Shown: positions 1 through 12,780, counted from the stretch's first letter. The stretch: 64,000 bases of DNA from Bagarius yarrelli (GCA_005784505.1 VCAZ01000006.1:7717724-7781723); one strand, 5' to 3'. The notes: generated by a model not told the origin, from the letters alone. Program-made: numbers and translations.

Positions 1-579
1 TTGATACTATCTAGCCTAAATTGAACTCAACAAATAACAATTAGGAGAAAAAGATGATGAATTTCAGTTTAGTTCATACTTTCTGATAACTGCTATAAAA
101 GGAAAACAACACTGAATCATTTTGGTGTCCAAGAGGAATGGAAACTTATGTTCAGTTAGATTTAAATGCATTCCTTCATTTTTGTATTTTTGTAAGTATA
201 AGAAAGCATTTCCCTACGTGTTCCTGTTTTGGCAGGTTTGCAGAATTTTGACCATTACTTTGTATCTTCAACCGTTAGTATGTTGTTTTGGTAGTATTTA
301 CACCCTCCACAGCTCCTCATATGCTGGGGAGCATGGTGGCAAGTCCACACTCTTCTTATTCTTATATTATCCGCCTCCTAAGAAGAAAATGGCTGCTGTT
401 TGGGTCTCTCTCTGAAAGGAAGAATCCCAAACGCAGGCTTCCACAGCCTGAGCAAGGCCCACTTGGCTGGCATTGGCAATTTTTTTATTAAAAATGAACT
501 CAACAAGTGTTTCTCTTATATCTTATTTATACACACGCATAGCCTTACTTCCAGGTCAATAATGTTACCTGCCCATGTG
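1..579. other. AT-rich non-coding DNA, nothing recognised
   Basis: I see no repeat family, RNA gene or splice-flanked coding segment. Short open frames overlap in different frames with no recognisable motif, as expected by chance. Confidence 0.6.
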
Positions 580-1000
580 TAAGGTTCTTGTCTTGTTTTG
601 TTTTGTTTATGTTAGTTTAGCTAGCTAGCTAGCTAACACTGCTATGCTAGCTAGCGAAGCTAGCATCTGTCTTGTTTTGGTTTTTGTTTACTTCCTGTTT
701 TGTCCCCTTGTCTTCCTGTCTTGTCATTCCCCTTGTCTCTGTGTCTTGTTCTCATTGGTTGTTTAGTCATGTGTTGTTCATTGTCTCAGGTGTGTCTTGT
801 TTAGTTGATTAGTTCTTTGTGTATTTTTAGCCCCTCTGTCTACCCTGTCCTGGTGGATTATTGTATACTGTTTGTATTCTACTGAGGAGAGTTCCTGTTC
901 CTGTTCCTGTTCCTGTTCCTGTTCCTGTTCCTGTTCAGTTTGGTTCATGTTCTTTGTTGGTTTAGTATTGTATATAGTCTTGTTTGGTGTTAAGTTAAAC
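580..1000. repeat. T-rich interspersed repeat with TTCCTG hexamer array
   Basis: The plus strand is dominated by CTTGT, TTTTG and TTCCTG words and resembles a T-rich repeat type common in fish genomes (resemblance from memory). Inside it, 891-936 holds about 7.7 copies of GTTCCT, and 618-655 holds CTAG/GCTA palindromic repeats. A minus-strand open frame of 74 codons here is mostly the hexamer read as Gln-Glu and is not a gene. Confidence 0.4.
891..936. repeat. (GTTCCT)n hexanucleotide microsatellite
   Basis: Seven perfect copies of GTTCCT plus a partial eighth run without interruption. On the minus strand they read as a short Gln-Glu repeat inside a chance open frame. Confidence 0.95.
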
Positions 1001-1900
1001 ATTATATGCAGTTATAGCAACTAAAGAACAAGTATTAATGACCTGCAATGGTGTCAGGTGAAAGCTCCTGTTTCTGGTCTGTTTTCATATAAAACATATG
1101 TCATATGCTGTCATACAGCAAATGTAGGTTACATATAACATAGCTCCTAATGGAAATCAATATCATCTCAAGCATCTTATTTATTAAAAGGCCAGAGCCA
1201 GCATGCCAAATAAATTAACATTACAGCATTGTGGACTGTGATTGTATATGACAGTGACAAACCTGCTGTCAGCGCAGAGAAGAGGTTCTATCTTTTTGAT
1301 GTTTTTTTCTTTTTTTTATGCACAAAACAGATCTTCTATGTTTAAATGTTCCTGGAAAATAAATAAATCATATAATTTGAAGTACAGTGCTCATTTTCAA
1401 ATAAGTGAATTCAGTAAAAACCCTCTTCTCCTTCTTCATCTATTTCTCTTTGGCCTCTTTAACCTTTCGAGACAAGCAGAATACATTCCTGCACTGACAC
1501 AATGCTAGCTGGTCTTAACACTTCAACATAGCCTGGAATGAATCATTCGAGAACTAATGTATTCAGGACATGCAAGGACCAACTGCTGCTATCAAAGGAC
1601 TTGCATGAATAACTATAATAACTGGAAAATTATTTTGATAGCCTGAAACAATCTTATATATCACAGAACTTTATTAAAATAATATCAAATCAAATTAGCC
1701 TGTATCCCCATAATGAATTAAGTAACAGGTTACGCTGATATTAATCTCGACTAGCTCGCAGGCATTGTGGCAGGAGCATTTAATAAGCCAGTCCCTCTAG
1801 CTCTGAAGGGCTAGAAATCCTCGAGTACCAGTGCTTATTCAGGAAAAAAATACATCAAAAGCCTTTCTCCCTCTCTAAATAATGTGCCCCGTTTTCTCTG
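1001..1900. other. AT-rich non-coding DNA, nothing recognised
   Basis: No transposon termini, long tandem arrays or coding signals seen. The open frame at 1242-1508 is rich in Phe, Ser and Leu and looks like chance. Confidence 0.55.
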
Positions 1901-2440
1901 CCTTTGGTGAAATTATTCATAAGAAGAAAATCTTAGAGAAATCTCGGGAGGCTTCTGATTAGCAGCTGACCCACGGGGATGCTGCGTATCCTAATCCCCT
2001 AAATGCCTTGCCGGCTCCCTCCCACCCGTGTGCCGAGGAGCAGGCCGCGCAGACAGTAAAATAATAATATAATCATGTTTTGGTATGGCGGTGTATAGCA
2101 GCCAGGCCAGGCAGAGCCACAGTGGGCCTCCCAGGCGCTAGTGTAGCTGACTGGGCTTGCGCTATGCTCAGGCCTCGGCCTGACTCTCCAGACCCCCCCG
2201 CCAGCTCTTCTATCTCAGCTCTCTCTCGCTCGTTTCTCCCTTTGCCACTTGGATACTGTCCATTTTCAGGGCTAAGAACCTGCTGGAGGCTCTTTAAATT
2301 TTTTAATAGAGCCCAGATGAAGCGTTGCTGTGGAGAGCAGAAGACAGCTCGTGTCAGTTTTTCCCCAGTCTCCCAGAGGGCCAGTAGCCCTGTAATGATC
2401 TGGTAAGGCTACAGATTAAAGTCGAGCTGGAGTCCAAGAA
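1901..2440. promoter_or_regulatory. Candidate conserved non-coding block
   Basis: This stretch is clearly richer in G+C than its surroundings, free of simple repeats and transposon signatures, and contains dense motif-like text such as GGCTTCTGATTAGCAGCTG near 1950 and TTTAAATTTTTTAATAGAG near 2295. Such islands in vertebrate gene deserts are often conserved enhancers. An open frame at 2080-2406 covers part of it but is Pro/Ser/Arg-rich with no motif I know. Function is inferred from composition only. Confidence 0.35.
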
Positions 2441-4480
2441 AGAGGAGGAAAGAGAGCTGCCAGTTTCTCTTCACTCGTTCTGTCTACACTATCTCTATCT
2501 CTCATGCTCTTTTTCTTTTCGGCCTTCTTATTCCCACCTCTTTCTCTTTTCCACGCTTGAGTGCCACTATTTCCTACATGCTTCAGGTGAGCTGTGTGTG
2601 GCTACAGGAAAGAGAGGAAGATCAGGAATGGGGGTGTGATGATGAGTGTACAACACTTTGCTTACAATGCCACCACCATGCTCAGCTTTTCCTTTTTTTC
2701 ATTTCTTTTATTTCCTCCTGCATGCTTGCCTAAGCAACTTATGTAAATTTCTTTCTATGTTATGATCTCCCAGTCATCTACAGTTATCTTTTATCTTTCT
2801 TTTTCAATCCCAAGAACATTCCCAACACTTCCTCCCTCATTCTTCCCAGGTGCGCCTCCCATTTCCAGAGATCTCCTTGGATTGTTGTATTGCCTTGCAA
2901 ACCACACTACATAACCATTCCACAGGATGGACACAAATCTTTTGATGCAGGCATAATAGTGATAACATCTGAACTAGGGGAGTCTTCTCAGGGCATGCTT
3001 GACAGATGTAGCATGGCCTGTTAGGATTTAGAGCTTGCAAGTATCTATTATGGGCACTGCAGCAGGGCTTGGCAGGCCCTTCTGGTAATCTTCCATGAAT
3101 TTCTGCCCAACTTATCACAGACCCAGGACAGGTTTCTGCAGGAAGCGGAATCTTCTCTCCCGAAAACAAGCCAGGTCTTTGAACTCTACATTTATAGAGA
3201 TATGAAGGACGCAGACATTGTTTATTCTTTTGAAAAAATGAGATCAACAAGATCATTGCTCAGACAGCAGGACAATACTATACATAATTTCCCCTGCTGG
3301 CAGGACAATCCATAAATTTATGCTTATGCTCCCCCTACTCAGAAATTGCAGCATTTTGTGTTTCTTTGGGAAATAGAAATTGTGCGTATATAGTTTTTCT
3401 CTGCTGTCATGCCCTTTAGGAGTGAACTCTAAAGACGAACTGCATCCTCCCATGTGTGTCCGTATGACAGGGAAACCGATGGACTATGTAAAGTTATATA
3501 ATTATGCTAATGTATTCAAAAAGGATAATCATAAACATCATAGAGAAAAGATACAGCTGCATGGAGAAATATGAATATCAAATAGATTAAAAAAAATCGT
3601 GCCATGGGCTATAGAAAAGCAGATTATAGACAAGGGAAAATGTTGGCTTTGTCTGTGTTCAGGATGGCATGAGTGTATTTTAGTGTGCACAAGAGTGAAA
3701 TAGACACACTGAAAAATGCTATGTCTGAGACATCCTGTGCAGTTTCCTAAGCTGACACCAATGATATTGTTGGGACCCAACTGCAAAACCATGAAAATGA
3801 TTGTGAGCGTGTGTATTGCAAGAAAGAGGAGATAAAAATGCTTGAACATGTTCAATTTAAGGGAAGGACAAACCAGAGGATACATACCGAATCTTAAATG
3901 ATTTCTTGCCTTGAGAATGTTTTGGTAAAGTTTTCTACTAAGAGTTTGTGCTAAAACCATTTTCTGACAGCTTCTTTAGAGAAACCTATATAATTGTTTT
4001 ATGGCATCACTTTAGAACTTTGTTGGTTCTTCTTGTTAAGTTTAATTTTTAAAAAGTCCGTGTGGAGTGTCAGTAAAGTTGTACTATTGCATACGCTTTT
4101 CTCGAATACTGGTGTCCTATCCAAAATCTTTAGTTTTAGTTGAGTTAGAACAGCCTGAGAAGTGGATACAGAAGCAAAGCAGCATATTTCATATCCTGGC
4201 ACTTTTAGAAGTTTATTTTCTAAAAGACAGTGAGGATAGTAGTGCTATCTTCTACAGATTTTAATAGTGCCACCCCTTGCAGACTGGAATTACTGACAAT
4301 TCTGACCTTGTGGGGACTAGTCCCCATGTGAAAAAACCTGTTTATTTTGTTGGCTTTGTTTATGAGAGCCAAAATGTTTACTATATGCTTTTGAAGTTAT
4401 AAAGAAAAGGTTAAAGTTGGTCCATGCATAGCATTAATTAGCTACATTAAATAATTGTTACTTAATTAAAAGTCTTTACA
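2441..4480. other. Non-coding DNA, nothing recognised
   Basis: Unique-looking sequence with pyrimidine runs near 2500-2580 and 2690-2720. Two minus-strand open frames of about 140 codons (2837-3256 and 3538-3960) have no recognisable domain, no splice context and no codon bias I can see, so I do not call them genes. Confidence 0.5.
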
Positions 4481-4951
4481 AGGATAGTGTGTGTGTGCCT
4501 GTGCGTGTGTGTGAGCATGCGTACATTAGTGCAGGATGTGAGTAAATGTTTGTGTTTGTATTCAAGCTTTTTGGAGTAGTTTGATTCAGTGCCATCTGGC
4601 AGATTTGGGTGATGGAGTTGATCATCTTTCTCATCTAATAGTTTTTCTAGCCCTGTGTCCCCCGCAGCACCATTTTACATCTCAGAATCCCTTCATCCTC
4701 TCTCAAGCTACCATATCGCCTTTTTATTTTCTCTCTTGCTGACACCAGCATCTCAGATACTTTCGAAGTACCACACATTCTAGGACACAATGACTGCTAA
4801 AAGTTCCTTTGCCACAACCATTAAGCGAAGGGGGAAAAAATCAACATGGATCAATGGAAAAATGAATTATGAGGGATGCTCATTGCCGAATTCAACTCGC
4901 TATTAATGTCAAGAGTGGCAGGAGTACATTTTCATCAGTGGTTTAGGATTC

Positions 4952-4953
<2 letters not shown>

Positions 4954-4990
<37 letters not shown>
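4954..4990. repeat. (TG)n microsatellite
   Basis: About 15 perfect TG units followed by a TATG interruption. A looser TG-rich tract lies at 4486-4560 and another short one at 5453-5470. Confidence 0.95.
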
Positions 4991-6060
4991 TCGGGAAGAG
5001 TGCTGTACAATAATGCTATAATTAGATTTAGAATGTGGATGCATGCTCATTGCCAAATTACGGTAAGTGAATATATCATTTGCCATTTACTTATACATGC
5101 TGGAAGTAGATCTATGATGTACAGTGTGATAAGTGACATGGCGTAAGTGAATAATTACTCCTGTTACTCTGTCTAGCCCAGTGGAGGGGCTCTCGAGCTG
5201 TTTTGTCTATTGTATTTTAGTTCACTTTATGACTCCAGGCAATTATTTCCCTTCTGGCCCATTTAACTAATCTGGTTCGTTCTCCCTAGCATTCATGTGC
5301 AGGAAAGAACCCGAAAGCAATCCCATTCACACAGTTGTTATTGTATGGGTTTATATATGTTGACCGTTTTTACATGTGTTTGGGTGTGTGTTTTACTTGT
5401 GTCCACATATTCGGCTTCTTCAGATGAGACCCAGTATAAATACGTGTTTGAGAGTGTGTGTGTGTGTGCTGTTGAAAAATAAGTTTTGTTACAACTTAAA
5501 GACATATATGTTCTGTAAGAACACGGGGACTCCATTCATATACATTATTGGACATAACTACGCACCCAGTTTTTACTTTTTAGTTTGCAAAAACAATCCC
5601 TTTTCTTTTCTTTCCATCATTTAAAAGAGTTTTATTCACAGAAAAATGCAAAACGGTTAAAATGATAACATGAACATACCAGAATGATGATAGCACATTC
5701 ACAATCACAACCTGTTATGTCAAAATCCCTCATGAAATGAGATGTAATAAGATAAAATGTGGAAAAAAAAGTTAATATAGTAAAATAGTCAACATAAGAA
5801 AGGCTCTGTGGAGACCTCAGAGCTTGATTTCTTGCTTTTTTTATTTCCGATGATACTTGCATACTCTCAGTTTGTCTAAAACCATAACAGACATGTGCTT
5901 TTGTCATGTCGGCAATTTTAAATTCACATGATTTTTTCATTCAACATGAAAATACTAAACACAGAAAAGCAGCATTAAAAATATATATCAATTAACAAAA
6001 ATCTGTATGTGCTATATGGTTTCTTACATGTTCACAAATCACACACATGCTTCTCCCTGG
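4991..6060. other. Non-coding DNA with short TG tracts
   Basis: Apart from scattered GTGTGT words at 5380-5470 I see no repeat family or gene. The 102-codon minus-strand open frame at 5632-5940 has no recognisable features. Confidence 0.5.
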
Positions 6061-6062
6061 GC

Positions 6063-6098
<36 letters not shown>

Positions 6099-6099
6099 A
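6063..6099. repeat. Compound (CA)n(TA)n microsatellite
   Basis: About 11 CA units run directly into 6-7 TA units on the plus strand. Confidence 0.95.
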
Positions 6100-6489
6100 T
6101 CCATATAAATGGACCGCAGCAGCAACGTATTTACATTAGTAACAATATTAGAAATGTCAAGGACGCAAACTGCTGCTTTGGTAGCCACTTATTTTTTATC
6201 TTGACATTTATGCTGGAAGTGGAATTATGTTACAGATTAAGTTGTGTCATTTCTCATCTAGAGCTCTAATTATATTACAGGACTATAAGCAAGTATAAGG
6301 AATGAAGAGGTCATTTAGACAGCTCTGATAGAGATTTAATCCACAGAGAGAGCCTCACACTGGCCACACCTATATGATATCTCTATACACACTGACAGCC
6401 TAGAACATTCATAGTCCGTTGGAGTTTAATGAATAGATCCGAATGTCATCCCGTATATGTAATAATAATGTAATAATAATTTTATTTCT

Positions 6490-6740
6490 TTGCTCTTTTT
6501 TTTATTGCGATGGGAGGTATGGTTTACTTTCGTCTGTGTGTTGGAGGGGTGTGTGATTTCTAGGGCAGAGTGTGATGTGAGAGAGAAAGAGTTACAGTGC
6601 CCTGGGTGCTCCGCTGCCTGTGGAAACATATGGCTAATCTTACCCGGTCACCATCACCACTTTTATCTTCTCCCACCCTGGCTCGCCTCTGTTTGATGTC
6701 AAATTAGTCCAGGAATAAGTAATTCTTTATTCTTCTGAAT
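6490..6740. promoter_or_regulatory. Candidate conserved non-coding block
   Basis: A repeat-free stretch with balanced composition containing CATATGGCTAATCTTACC near 6627 and TCAAATTAGTCCAGGAATAA near 6700, typical of homeodomain-rich enhancer text. Open frames on both strands overlap it without any recognisable protein. Regulatory function is inference. Confidence 0.3.
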
Positions 6741-7800
6741 CTGGCACACTAAAAGAACTTTGTTGTAGTCCTAGGAGGCAAACAATGCTTCAAGGAGTTA
6801 AGCCAAATAAAAGCCTTTGATCCTGAAAGATATTAGGAAGAGCGTGAGAGTGTGCGAGAAAAAAAGCGCAGGGAGAAAAATAGTCAACTAAAAAAAAAAA
6901 AAAAAAAAAAAATTTGACACCACATCAAAATGCAAATGATGTTAAAATGTGCAGCGGGTTCTCCCGAAATTTCTTGCTTTTTTTTTTTTTTTTTTTTTAA
7001 AGTTAAAAACTCACATTTTATTTGGATTAGTTTAACCTACTTAAGCATGAAAGATTTTCTCTTTAGCACATTATTTTACATTTATATCACAAAGAATGAA
7101 AGTGCCATTTACAAGTTGTTACAACAGATTAAAGTGTCAGTAGCTAATCGAAAAATAGGGACAGAAAATCCTGAAAGAAGGCAAGAAAAAAAAGTGGGGA
7201 ACAGAAATTGATTTGTATAATTACTTTTGCTTTTGGACGTTTTTAGCATTGTTGATTTTTTTTTTTCTTCCAGCTTTTCTTTGGTTAGTATATAATGATA
7301 GCTTTCCCTAGAGCAAATAAAGTAAAATTGTCTAGTGCAAGACAGTGTGTAATGACTGCTTTGTTGGGGTGTCAGTACAGCTGCTGAAGGAGATGGAAGT
7401 GTAGCTGACAGTGAACATGTGTAATTGAAAGAGCTGATGGTGAAAGCTGGATTGCTAACCAAGCTCTCGTTGCTGGAGTCTCATGGGACACAGTGACGGC
7501 TCTTCACAAGGAACTGAACTTTTGTAGAACACACTATAAAATATAATGTATAATATTTTCACTTGCTATGCATATGTTCCATATTCTTACTAATAAAAAA
7601 ATCGTTTTCGCTCATGAACTTTTGTTTCATGGTTCATAGTTTTAGTTCACAGAGGATTCCAAAGCCTCAGCTGCTGGAGTAGTGATACATACGCTTAACA
7701 ATCCTTCTCTTTAACCCTTGTTTATGTTACTATGTCACACTCATCCTTTTCCTGCGTGTAGACAAACCCATGCTTTGACTTTGAGTAGTTAAGTGTTGGT
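6741..7800. other. Non-coding DNA with long A and T homopolymers
   Basis: A run of about 23 A at 6890-6912 and a run of about 21 T at 6978-6998 lie 65 bp apart in opposite sense, so the segment can fold back on itself. Further T runs occur near 7256 and 7970. No retroposon body is recognisable next to either homopolymer. Confidence 0.6.
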
Positions 7801-8579
7801 GTGCGTGTTTGTGTAGGAGTGTATGCGCGAGCTCAGCTGCGACTGGTCAGGCTTGGCCCCAGGGTTTGGCTCACTAGACTGATGAACTGCAGGCTTGTTG
7901 CCCCGGAGGCAGCTGGGAATAGGCTACACTGGCCTTCCCTTTTTTCTTTTCTCTCCCTTCTTAAATTTTTTTTTTTTCACTTCAGTCTTGGCAAACGCAA
8001 ATAAAGAGATTTTGAGGAAGTGGCATAGTGGCAGGTCCCCGAAATGTAAAGCGTGCACAATCACTCAGAAAAATGTGGCATTGCTAAAAATTGCCTTCAT
8101 ATATCAGCTTATGGTTTACAGGCGCTGGCAGAAAGGACGCCAAAAGGTCAGAGGGAAAAACATATAGATGTGTCAAGCCTGGCGCTCAGGGCGGCAGGAC
8201 TTCAGGATGAGGGGAAGTGATATGGGCTCTAAAGGGACTGAAGAAGTGCTTGATAGAGCAGTATTACCTCTATATATCTCTCTCTCTCACTCTCATGCTC
8301 TTTATCTCCCTCTCTCTCTCTCACACACTCCCTTTTGTGTCTCAATAAAGGTAAAGGCAAGCAGGCTTTACCGAAGACCAGGTACCCAAGAATGTAACCT
8401 CTCTTGCCGACCCCCAGTGACAAGACGGATCGCTCCATTCATCTGCGGCTGAGCAGCAGCGTGGCACGGCATTTTTCACCCGAAACTCAGGATGGATCTG
8501 CTCGCTGGGAGGAATGTCACTGGCCTGAATGCCCTGATCTGTCATATGCCTACCATCTTCCCCAATATCATACACTGCA

Positions 8580-8580
<1 letters not shown>
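7801..8580. other. Non-coding DNA, CT tracts and a GC-richer segment
   Basis: 8275-8332 holds interrupted CT/CA tracts. 8395-8560 is GC-richer and repeat-free (CGGATCGCTCCATTCATC near 8425) and could be a small conserved element. Open frames on both strands overlap each other and run into the neighbouring microsatellite, which argues against coding. Confidence 0.4.

Positions 8581-8581
<1 letters not shown>

Positions 8582-8628
<47 letters not shown>
8582..8628. repeat. (CA)n microsatellite
   Basis: About 23 uninterrupted CA units. Confidence 0.97.
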
Positions 8629-8630
<2 letters not shown>

Positions 8631-8639
8631 TCACTAGTC

Positions 8640-9914
8640 AGACAGAGAGAATGAGGAATCTGCTAGATTAAAAAATTCAAACAAATGTGAAAGGTTTCGA
8701 CGATCCTGTATTGACAAAAAAAAGCATTTTCAATCCAGATTGTGTTACACCACATTCATCCAGAGAAAAGGCATCTAGGAGTGCATAATTGGTTGTTGTG
8801 CATAGGGGAAAGCATGGGAATCTTGTCTCTGCTGTCAATCAGCAGCACTAACCACCTAATCAAGGGTGTCTCTTAGCTAATATGTTTAAATATTTGTTAA
8901 AATGTAATGACTAGCAGTTACTTGTGTCAAAAAAGAAATGTGAAACTGTATGGTATTTGCCATAAATAAGTAAAAACTGACAAGTGGGTGGCAAATTTTG
9001 ATTTACAGCAATTTGGGCCATTTTCCAAACCTGTTTCCAAACTAGTTTGTGTATAATTGTGTATTGATCAACAAAACAAAAAAATAAACAAAAACAACAA
9101 TCAAATAGAAAGAAAAAATACCCTAAAAAAGTCCTTTAGAACTTTAGACCACTAATTTAGCATCAAGCTATTCTTTTGCTCTGCAGCATGTGACCGAAAA
9201 AGAAATAATTTAATTTCATCCTCTCTAGCGTTCAGTTATGGTGTTCTCTTTGTGCTGCATGCTGGGAATATTTCGTTGTAAACTGCAGCCATGAGTTCAC
9301 GAGGAGCGTAAAATTGATGGAGTCTCGTTTTACCAGCCCTCAGCTTGCACAAGCGTAGGTGTATTGATCACTGTGTACAGATATAATCACTTTCAAATTC
9401 ATTCTCCATCACTATGGTCTGCTGTATTGATTAAGTTTTACTTATGTTTTTCTGCATCCCTGCCTTTCCGCTGTTCCTACTGCTGAAAGTGTGTGTTTGT
9501 CTGTGTAAAATGTGTGTGGGACGTAAAGCGGGCAATAACGCCATGATGTTTTACGAGGTGTCATCCTTTGTTTCCTCTTCGGTGTTTTATCACTAGCAGT
9601 GGGAAAAAGTGTTGGCTAAAAGCAGCAGGGGGCTGTGCGCTAGGAAGAGAGAGAGAAGGGGCAGAAGCTGGTCTCTCCGGTTGCCAGCACTTACCCGAGA
9701 ATTAAACGATAAAAGCCAGTGGTGAATATGATCACAAGAAGTTTGACAAAAGAACATATACATTTAACATCCACAGAGAAAATGAATGCACGATCTGGTG
9801 TAAATACACACAATGAAAGAAAAAAAGAGAAAACAGCCTTTACCACCAGCGAGCTGACCTAAATCTCCCAGTCTCTTCCAGACTCCTCCACTTAACTGAT
9901 GGCGCAGTGAACTA

Positions 9915-9915
<1 letters not shown>
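8640..9915. other. Non-coding DNA, possible weak conserved block at 9190-9720
   Basis: 8640-9190 is AT-rich with nothing recognised. 9190-9720 has more G+C and CpG (GGACGTAAAGCGGGCAATAA near 9512) and no repeats, so a conserved element is possible but not demonstrated. Confidence 0.35.

Positions 9916-9917
<2 letters not shown>

Positions 9918-9969
<52 letters not shown>
9918..9969. repeat. (GA)n microsatellite
   Basis: About 25 uninterrupted GA units, purine-only on the plus strand. Confidence 0.97.
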
Positions 9970-9973
<4 letters not shown>

Positions 9974-10598
9974 TTTGCTTCTAGGTATCTATCATAATTT
10001 ACACAGTTATGAGGTTAGAAAAAAACCCCACACTTTCTGTTTCTCTCTCATTAACACTCCTCATACTCTTTCTCTTTCTCTTTCTCTTTTGTTTGTGCCA
10101 AAAATTCACTCACTTATTGACTTCACCTCTTAACATATCTCCATCTCCCGTCAAATAAATGAGCCTAAAGTTCAGGTGGGCTTTTGTTCAAGTCAGATTT
10201 CTTTACACTTCCACTATCACAACCCCCTCTAGACTCGATTGTTGCAGGTCCCAACAGAAAAGATGCAGGTGTGAGTGATTATTTGATCTTTCTTGTGGGC
10301 CAAAGTAAAAGATCAGAGCTTAGGAGTCCAAAGAAGGACTCATTTTATTAAAATAGTAGTGTAAATAGTGATCACAAGCTATGACACATTCAGTGCTTTT
10401 TTTGTTTAATTATCAGTTACTGGTTTATTATGATCAGGGCTATTGTTAAACAGTTTTTATAGAACCAAGTTTACTAGAAAACATCAAAGGAAGGTGCAGG
10501 TGCAGGAGGCAGCAATGTGTGTGTGGTGTGTGTGTGCAATGCAATAAAGGTGCCCTTTCGCAGTTGCCCTTTTCTGCATGGGTATGTCTGCTGATAAC
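9970..10598. other. Non-coding DNA, nothing recognised
   Basis: Contains short TTTCTC runs near 10070 and a GTGTGTG run near 10520. No gene or transposon body seen. Confidence 0.5.
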
Positions 10599-10599
10599 T

Positions 10600-10985
10600 C
10601 TAATTTCAGTAAATATTTTAGTATATCCTTTCAATGGACAGTACTATAGTAATGAAACTTGGATATATTTTAGAGCAGTCAATGTGCAGCTTGTATAATA
10701 GTACAGATTTACTGTCCTTTAAAAATAACTCAACATACAGCCATTATTGTCAAAAAAGCTGGCAACAAAATTGTGTACACAAGTGAACATGTCAAAACTG
10801 TTTCCAAAGTGTCAATATTTTGTGTAAAGACCGGTGTTATCTAGCATGGCCTAATCCTTCTGGGCATGGAATTCATCATAGCTGCACATGTCGTTGCTGG
10901 GATCATCACCACTCCTCTATAATGATATCACAGAGCTGCTGGATCTTAGACACATGACATACTGAGATACTTTATTTCAAATAGC
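10600..10985 (-). mobile_element. Tc1/mariner-like transposon, 3' end remnant
   Basis: Read on the minus strand this matches the remembered 3' end of a fish Tc1-type element. It begins with the last part of the transposase (a degraded stretch around ATTCCATGCCCAGAAGG, the Ser-Met-Pro-Arg region of the C-terminus). Next come TAACACCGGTCTTTACACAA and the words for GACACTTTGG, then an untranslated stretch ending in AAAATATTTACTGAAAT near 10605. The transposase part has stop codons and the terminal inverted repeat is not intact, so the element is dead. The transposase N-terminus and left end are absent. Confidence 0.7.
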
Positions 10986-11229
10986 TAACTTATTTGTTAG
11001 CAAACTTGTTAGCAAACTTGTTGAAAACTGATGAACATTCACCTTCACCCTAATGTTCGAAAGTTTCCACCCAAAAGCTGTTGTTGTAATTGCACCAGAT
11101 TGAGCTGGGCCTGAATTTTACTGTCTCAGTTGTCAGGGTTTTCCTGTGTGTTTGGTTCTCGGTGGGTTCGCCTCTGTCATTAAACACACTTTGTGCTTGA
11201 CCTGGTTTGCCATGTGATTAAGGTGGGTC
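10986..11229. other. Non-coding DNA with short tandem repeat
   Basis: 10994-11023 holds about 2.5 copies of a 12-13 bp unit TTGTTAGCAAAC. Nothing else recognised. Confidence 0.6.
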
Positions 11230-11560
11230 AGCCTTGGGAGAGCAGGGTAGGAGGTTACATGTGTGTGTGGCTCTGAGCATTGTGTGAAGCTGAAATAATG
11301 ATGATTTAAATCGGAATCCAAAGAGGCGCTCAGGCCACATCTGGTGTGAGGCACAGTGGAGGCGGCTGCAGTCCTCAGACGCAGCTTCGCTGAATCACTA
11401 GCAGATGCCAATTTTCTGCCCTGTTGAGGCCTCCTGGAGGAACATTGGCCTGCCTCACTGCCTTGTACCCCACTCTTAGTCCTAGAATTCCGACAGAACA
11501 TGCACACACACGCCAAACTCGTGATTGCTCCTGCCCATCCCACTTCACAGCACATCTATG
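11230..11560. promoter_or_regulatory. Candidate conserved non-coding block
   Basis: GC-richer, repeat-free sequence with words such as AAATAATGATGATTTAAATC near 11294 and GAGGCGCTCAGGCCACATC near 11325. A 140-codon minus-strand open frame (11133-11555) spans it. Its translation is low in recognisable features, so a non-coding conserved element is at least as likely. Conservation has not been tested. Confidence 0.3.
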
Positions 11561-12640
11561 CCCTCAAGTTAGCAGAAACTGTAGACTTAGTGTGTGAGAG
11601 CAGCTGAATTTCCTAATCTGTTGATGTGTTCAGAGATATAACAGTGGCCTGATTTCATCTGTGCTAAGAAGCTGCAGTCCCACATTGAGAGAGAGACTGT
11701 TATAAATGCTGACGCTGACCACTGCTACCTGTCCATAGGACAAGTTCACACTTTTTACTGCAGCTGTGCACAACTATACTTTATTCCAATGTATTATCCT
11801 ACATACACACATTGGCTGTTTTCTCCTATGCATGTTTGGAAATTAATAACACTTGGCACTAAAACTGTTATTTAAGGATGCAGACAGTTGTAAAGCAGAA
11901 AAATAGATCCTTCCTTCCTTTCTTCCATCCATCCATCCATCCATCCATCTGAAGGGAAATGTACACATTTTTTGGTTGTATATGTAACAAATAAAATGTA
12001 GATTTATATTATTTGGGGTTATATTTCTTACTATCTTGAGAGACAACAGCAAAGTGAGAATTTGCTGCCATTACTAAGAACAACAATGTGTTCAAGTCCT
12101 CTCTTAATTTAACCCCAACAAATTATTGTTCAAGTGCAGAGTTAACACATTTAATCAGGAATAACACTAAAATTTAAAAAAAAAAAAATCCACATGGAGA
12201 CTAAACAGAAAGGATTTTCATTTTAAAACATGCTAAAACATTCACCCAACGCAACACTGGCACACGAGACTATATTCATCTTTACAACTTGCAATGACTT
12301 TAAATGCAGATAATACCTCAGTTTCCTACAGATTATCACATATACTGTAGCTACACAAACACACACCTACTCAAGTGGTCTAGTGGGATGCCGGAGCTGT
12401 ACAGATGTTAATAATTGCCTAATTGGTGGTAAAGCTGAAAATCCTTTGTATATCAGCAGTCTCATTACAACATCAGCAGCCAATAAACAAAGCTGGGTAA
12501 TTCCCTTTCATCACCAAGATTAATAACTGTATATGCTCTGGATGATCTGGAAGGGAATGTTTGAAAAATAAACTTTGCTGTGACTTTTGGAACAAGTGTT
12601 TGTGTATGATGGTGTGGTTAGAACGCGGCTCAGAGGGAGG
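11561..12640. other. Non-coding DNA with (CCAT)n array
   Basis: 11910-11949 carries CCTT units followed by about six CCAT units. A 12-A run lies at 12177-12188. The rest is AT-rich with no recognised element. Confidence 0.6.
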
Positions 12641-12780
12641 AAGACGGCGGTTTATTTATTTGGCTTGATTTTCATTCCTAATCTCACCCTGCTCATGCAA
12701 ATGGAGTGAGTGCGCAAGGTGATGGCGTTATCTTTCTTTATATCAATAAATAAAAGGCTCCAGTGGACCACAGAGCCCTG
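12641..12780. promoter_or_regulatory. Candidate conserved block with octamer motif
   Basis: A short repeat-free block contains a perfect POU octamer ATGCAAAT at 12695-12702, a nearby CCTAATCTC word and a TTTATTTATTTGG stretch. The regulatory reading is inferred from motif density. Confidence 0.35.

Noticed and set aside
580..1000. Endogenous retrovirus or LTR
   Set aside because: No primer-binding site, polypurine tract, TG...CA ends or gag/pol/env similarity seen here or elsewhere in the window.
2837..3960. Two minus-strand open frames of about 140 codons
   Set aside because: Sequence is unremarkable, frames show no motif, and AT-rich random DNA of 64 kb can yield such lengths.
11133..11555. 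140-codon minus-strand open frame
   Set aside because: No recognisable domain or splice context, and a GC-richer non-coding block explains the lack of stops.
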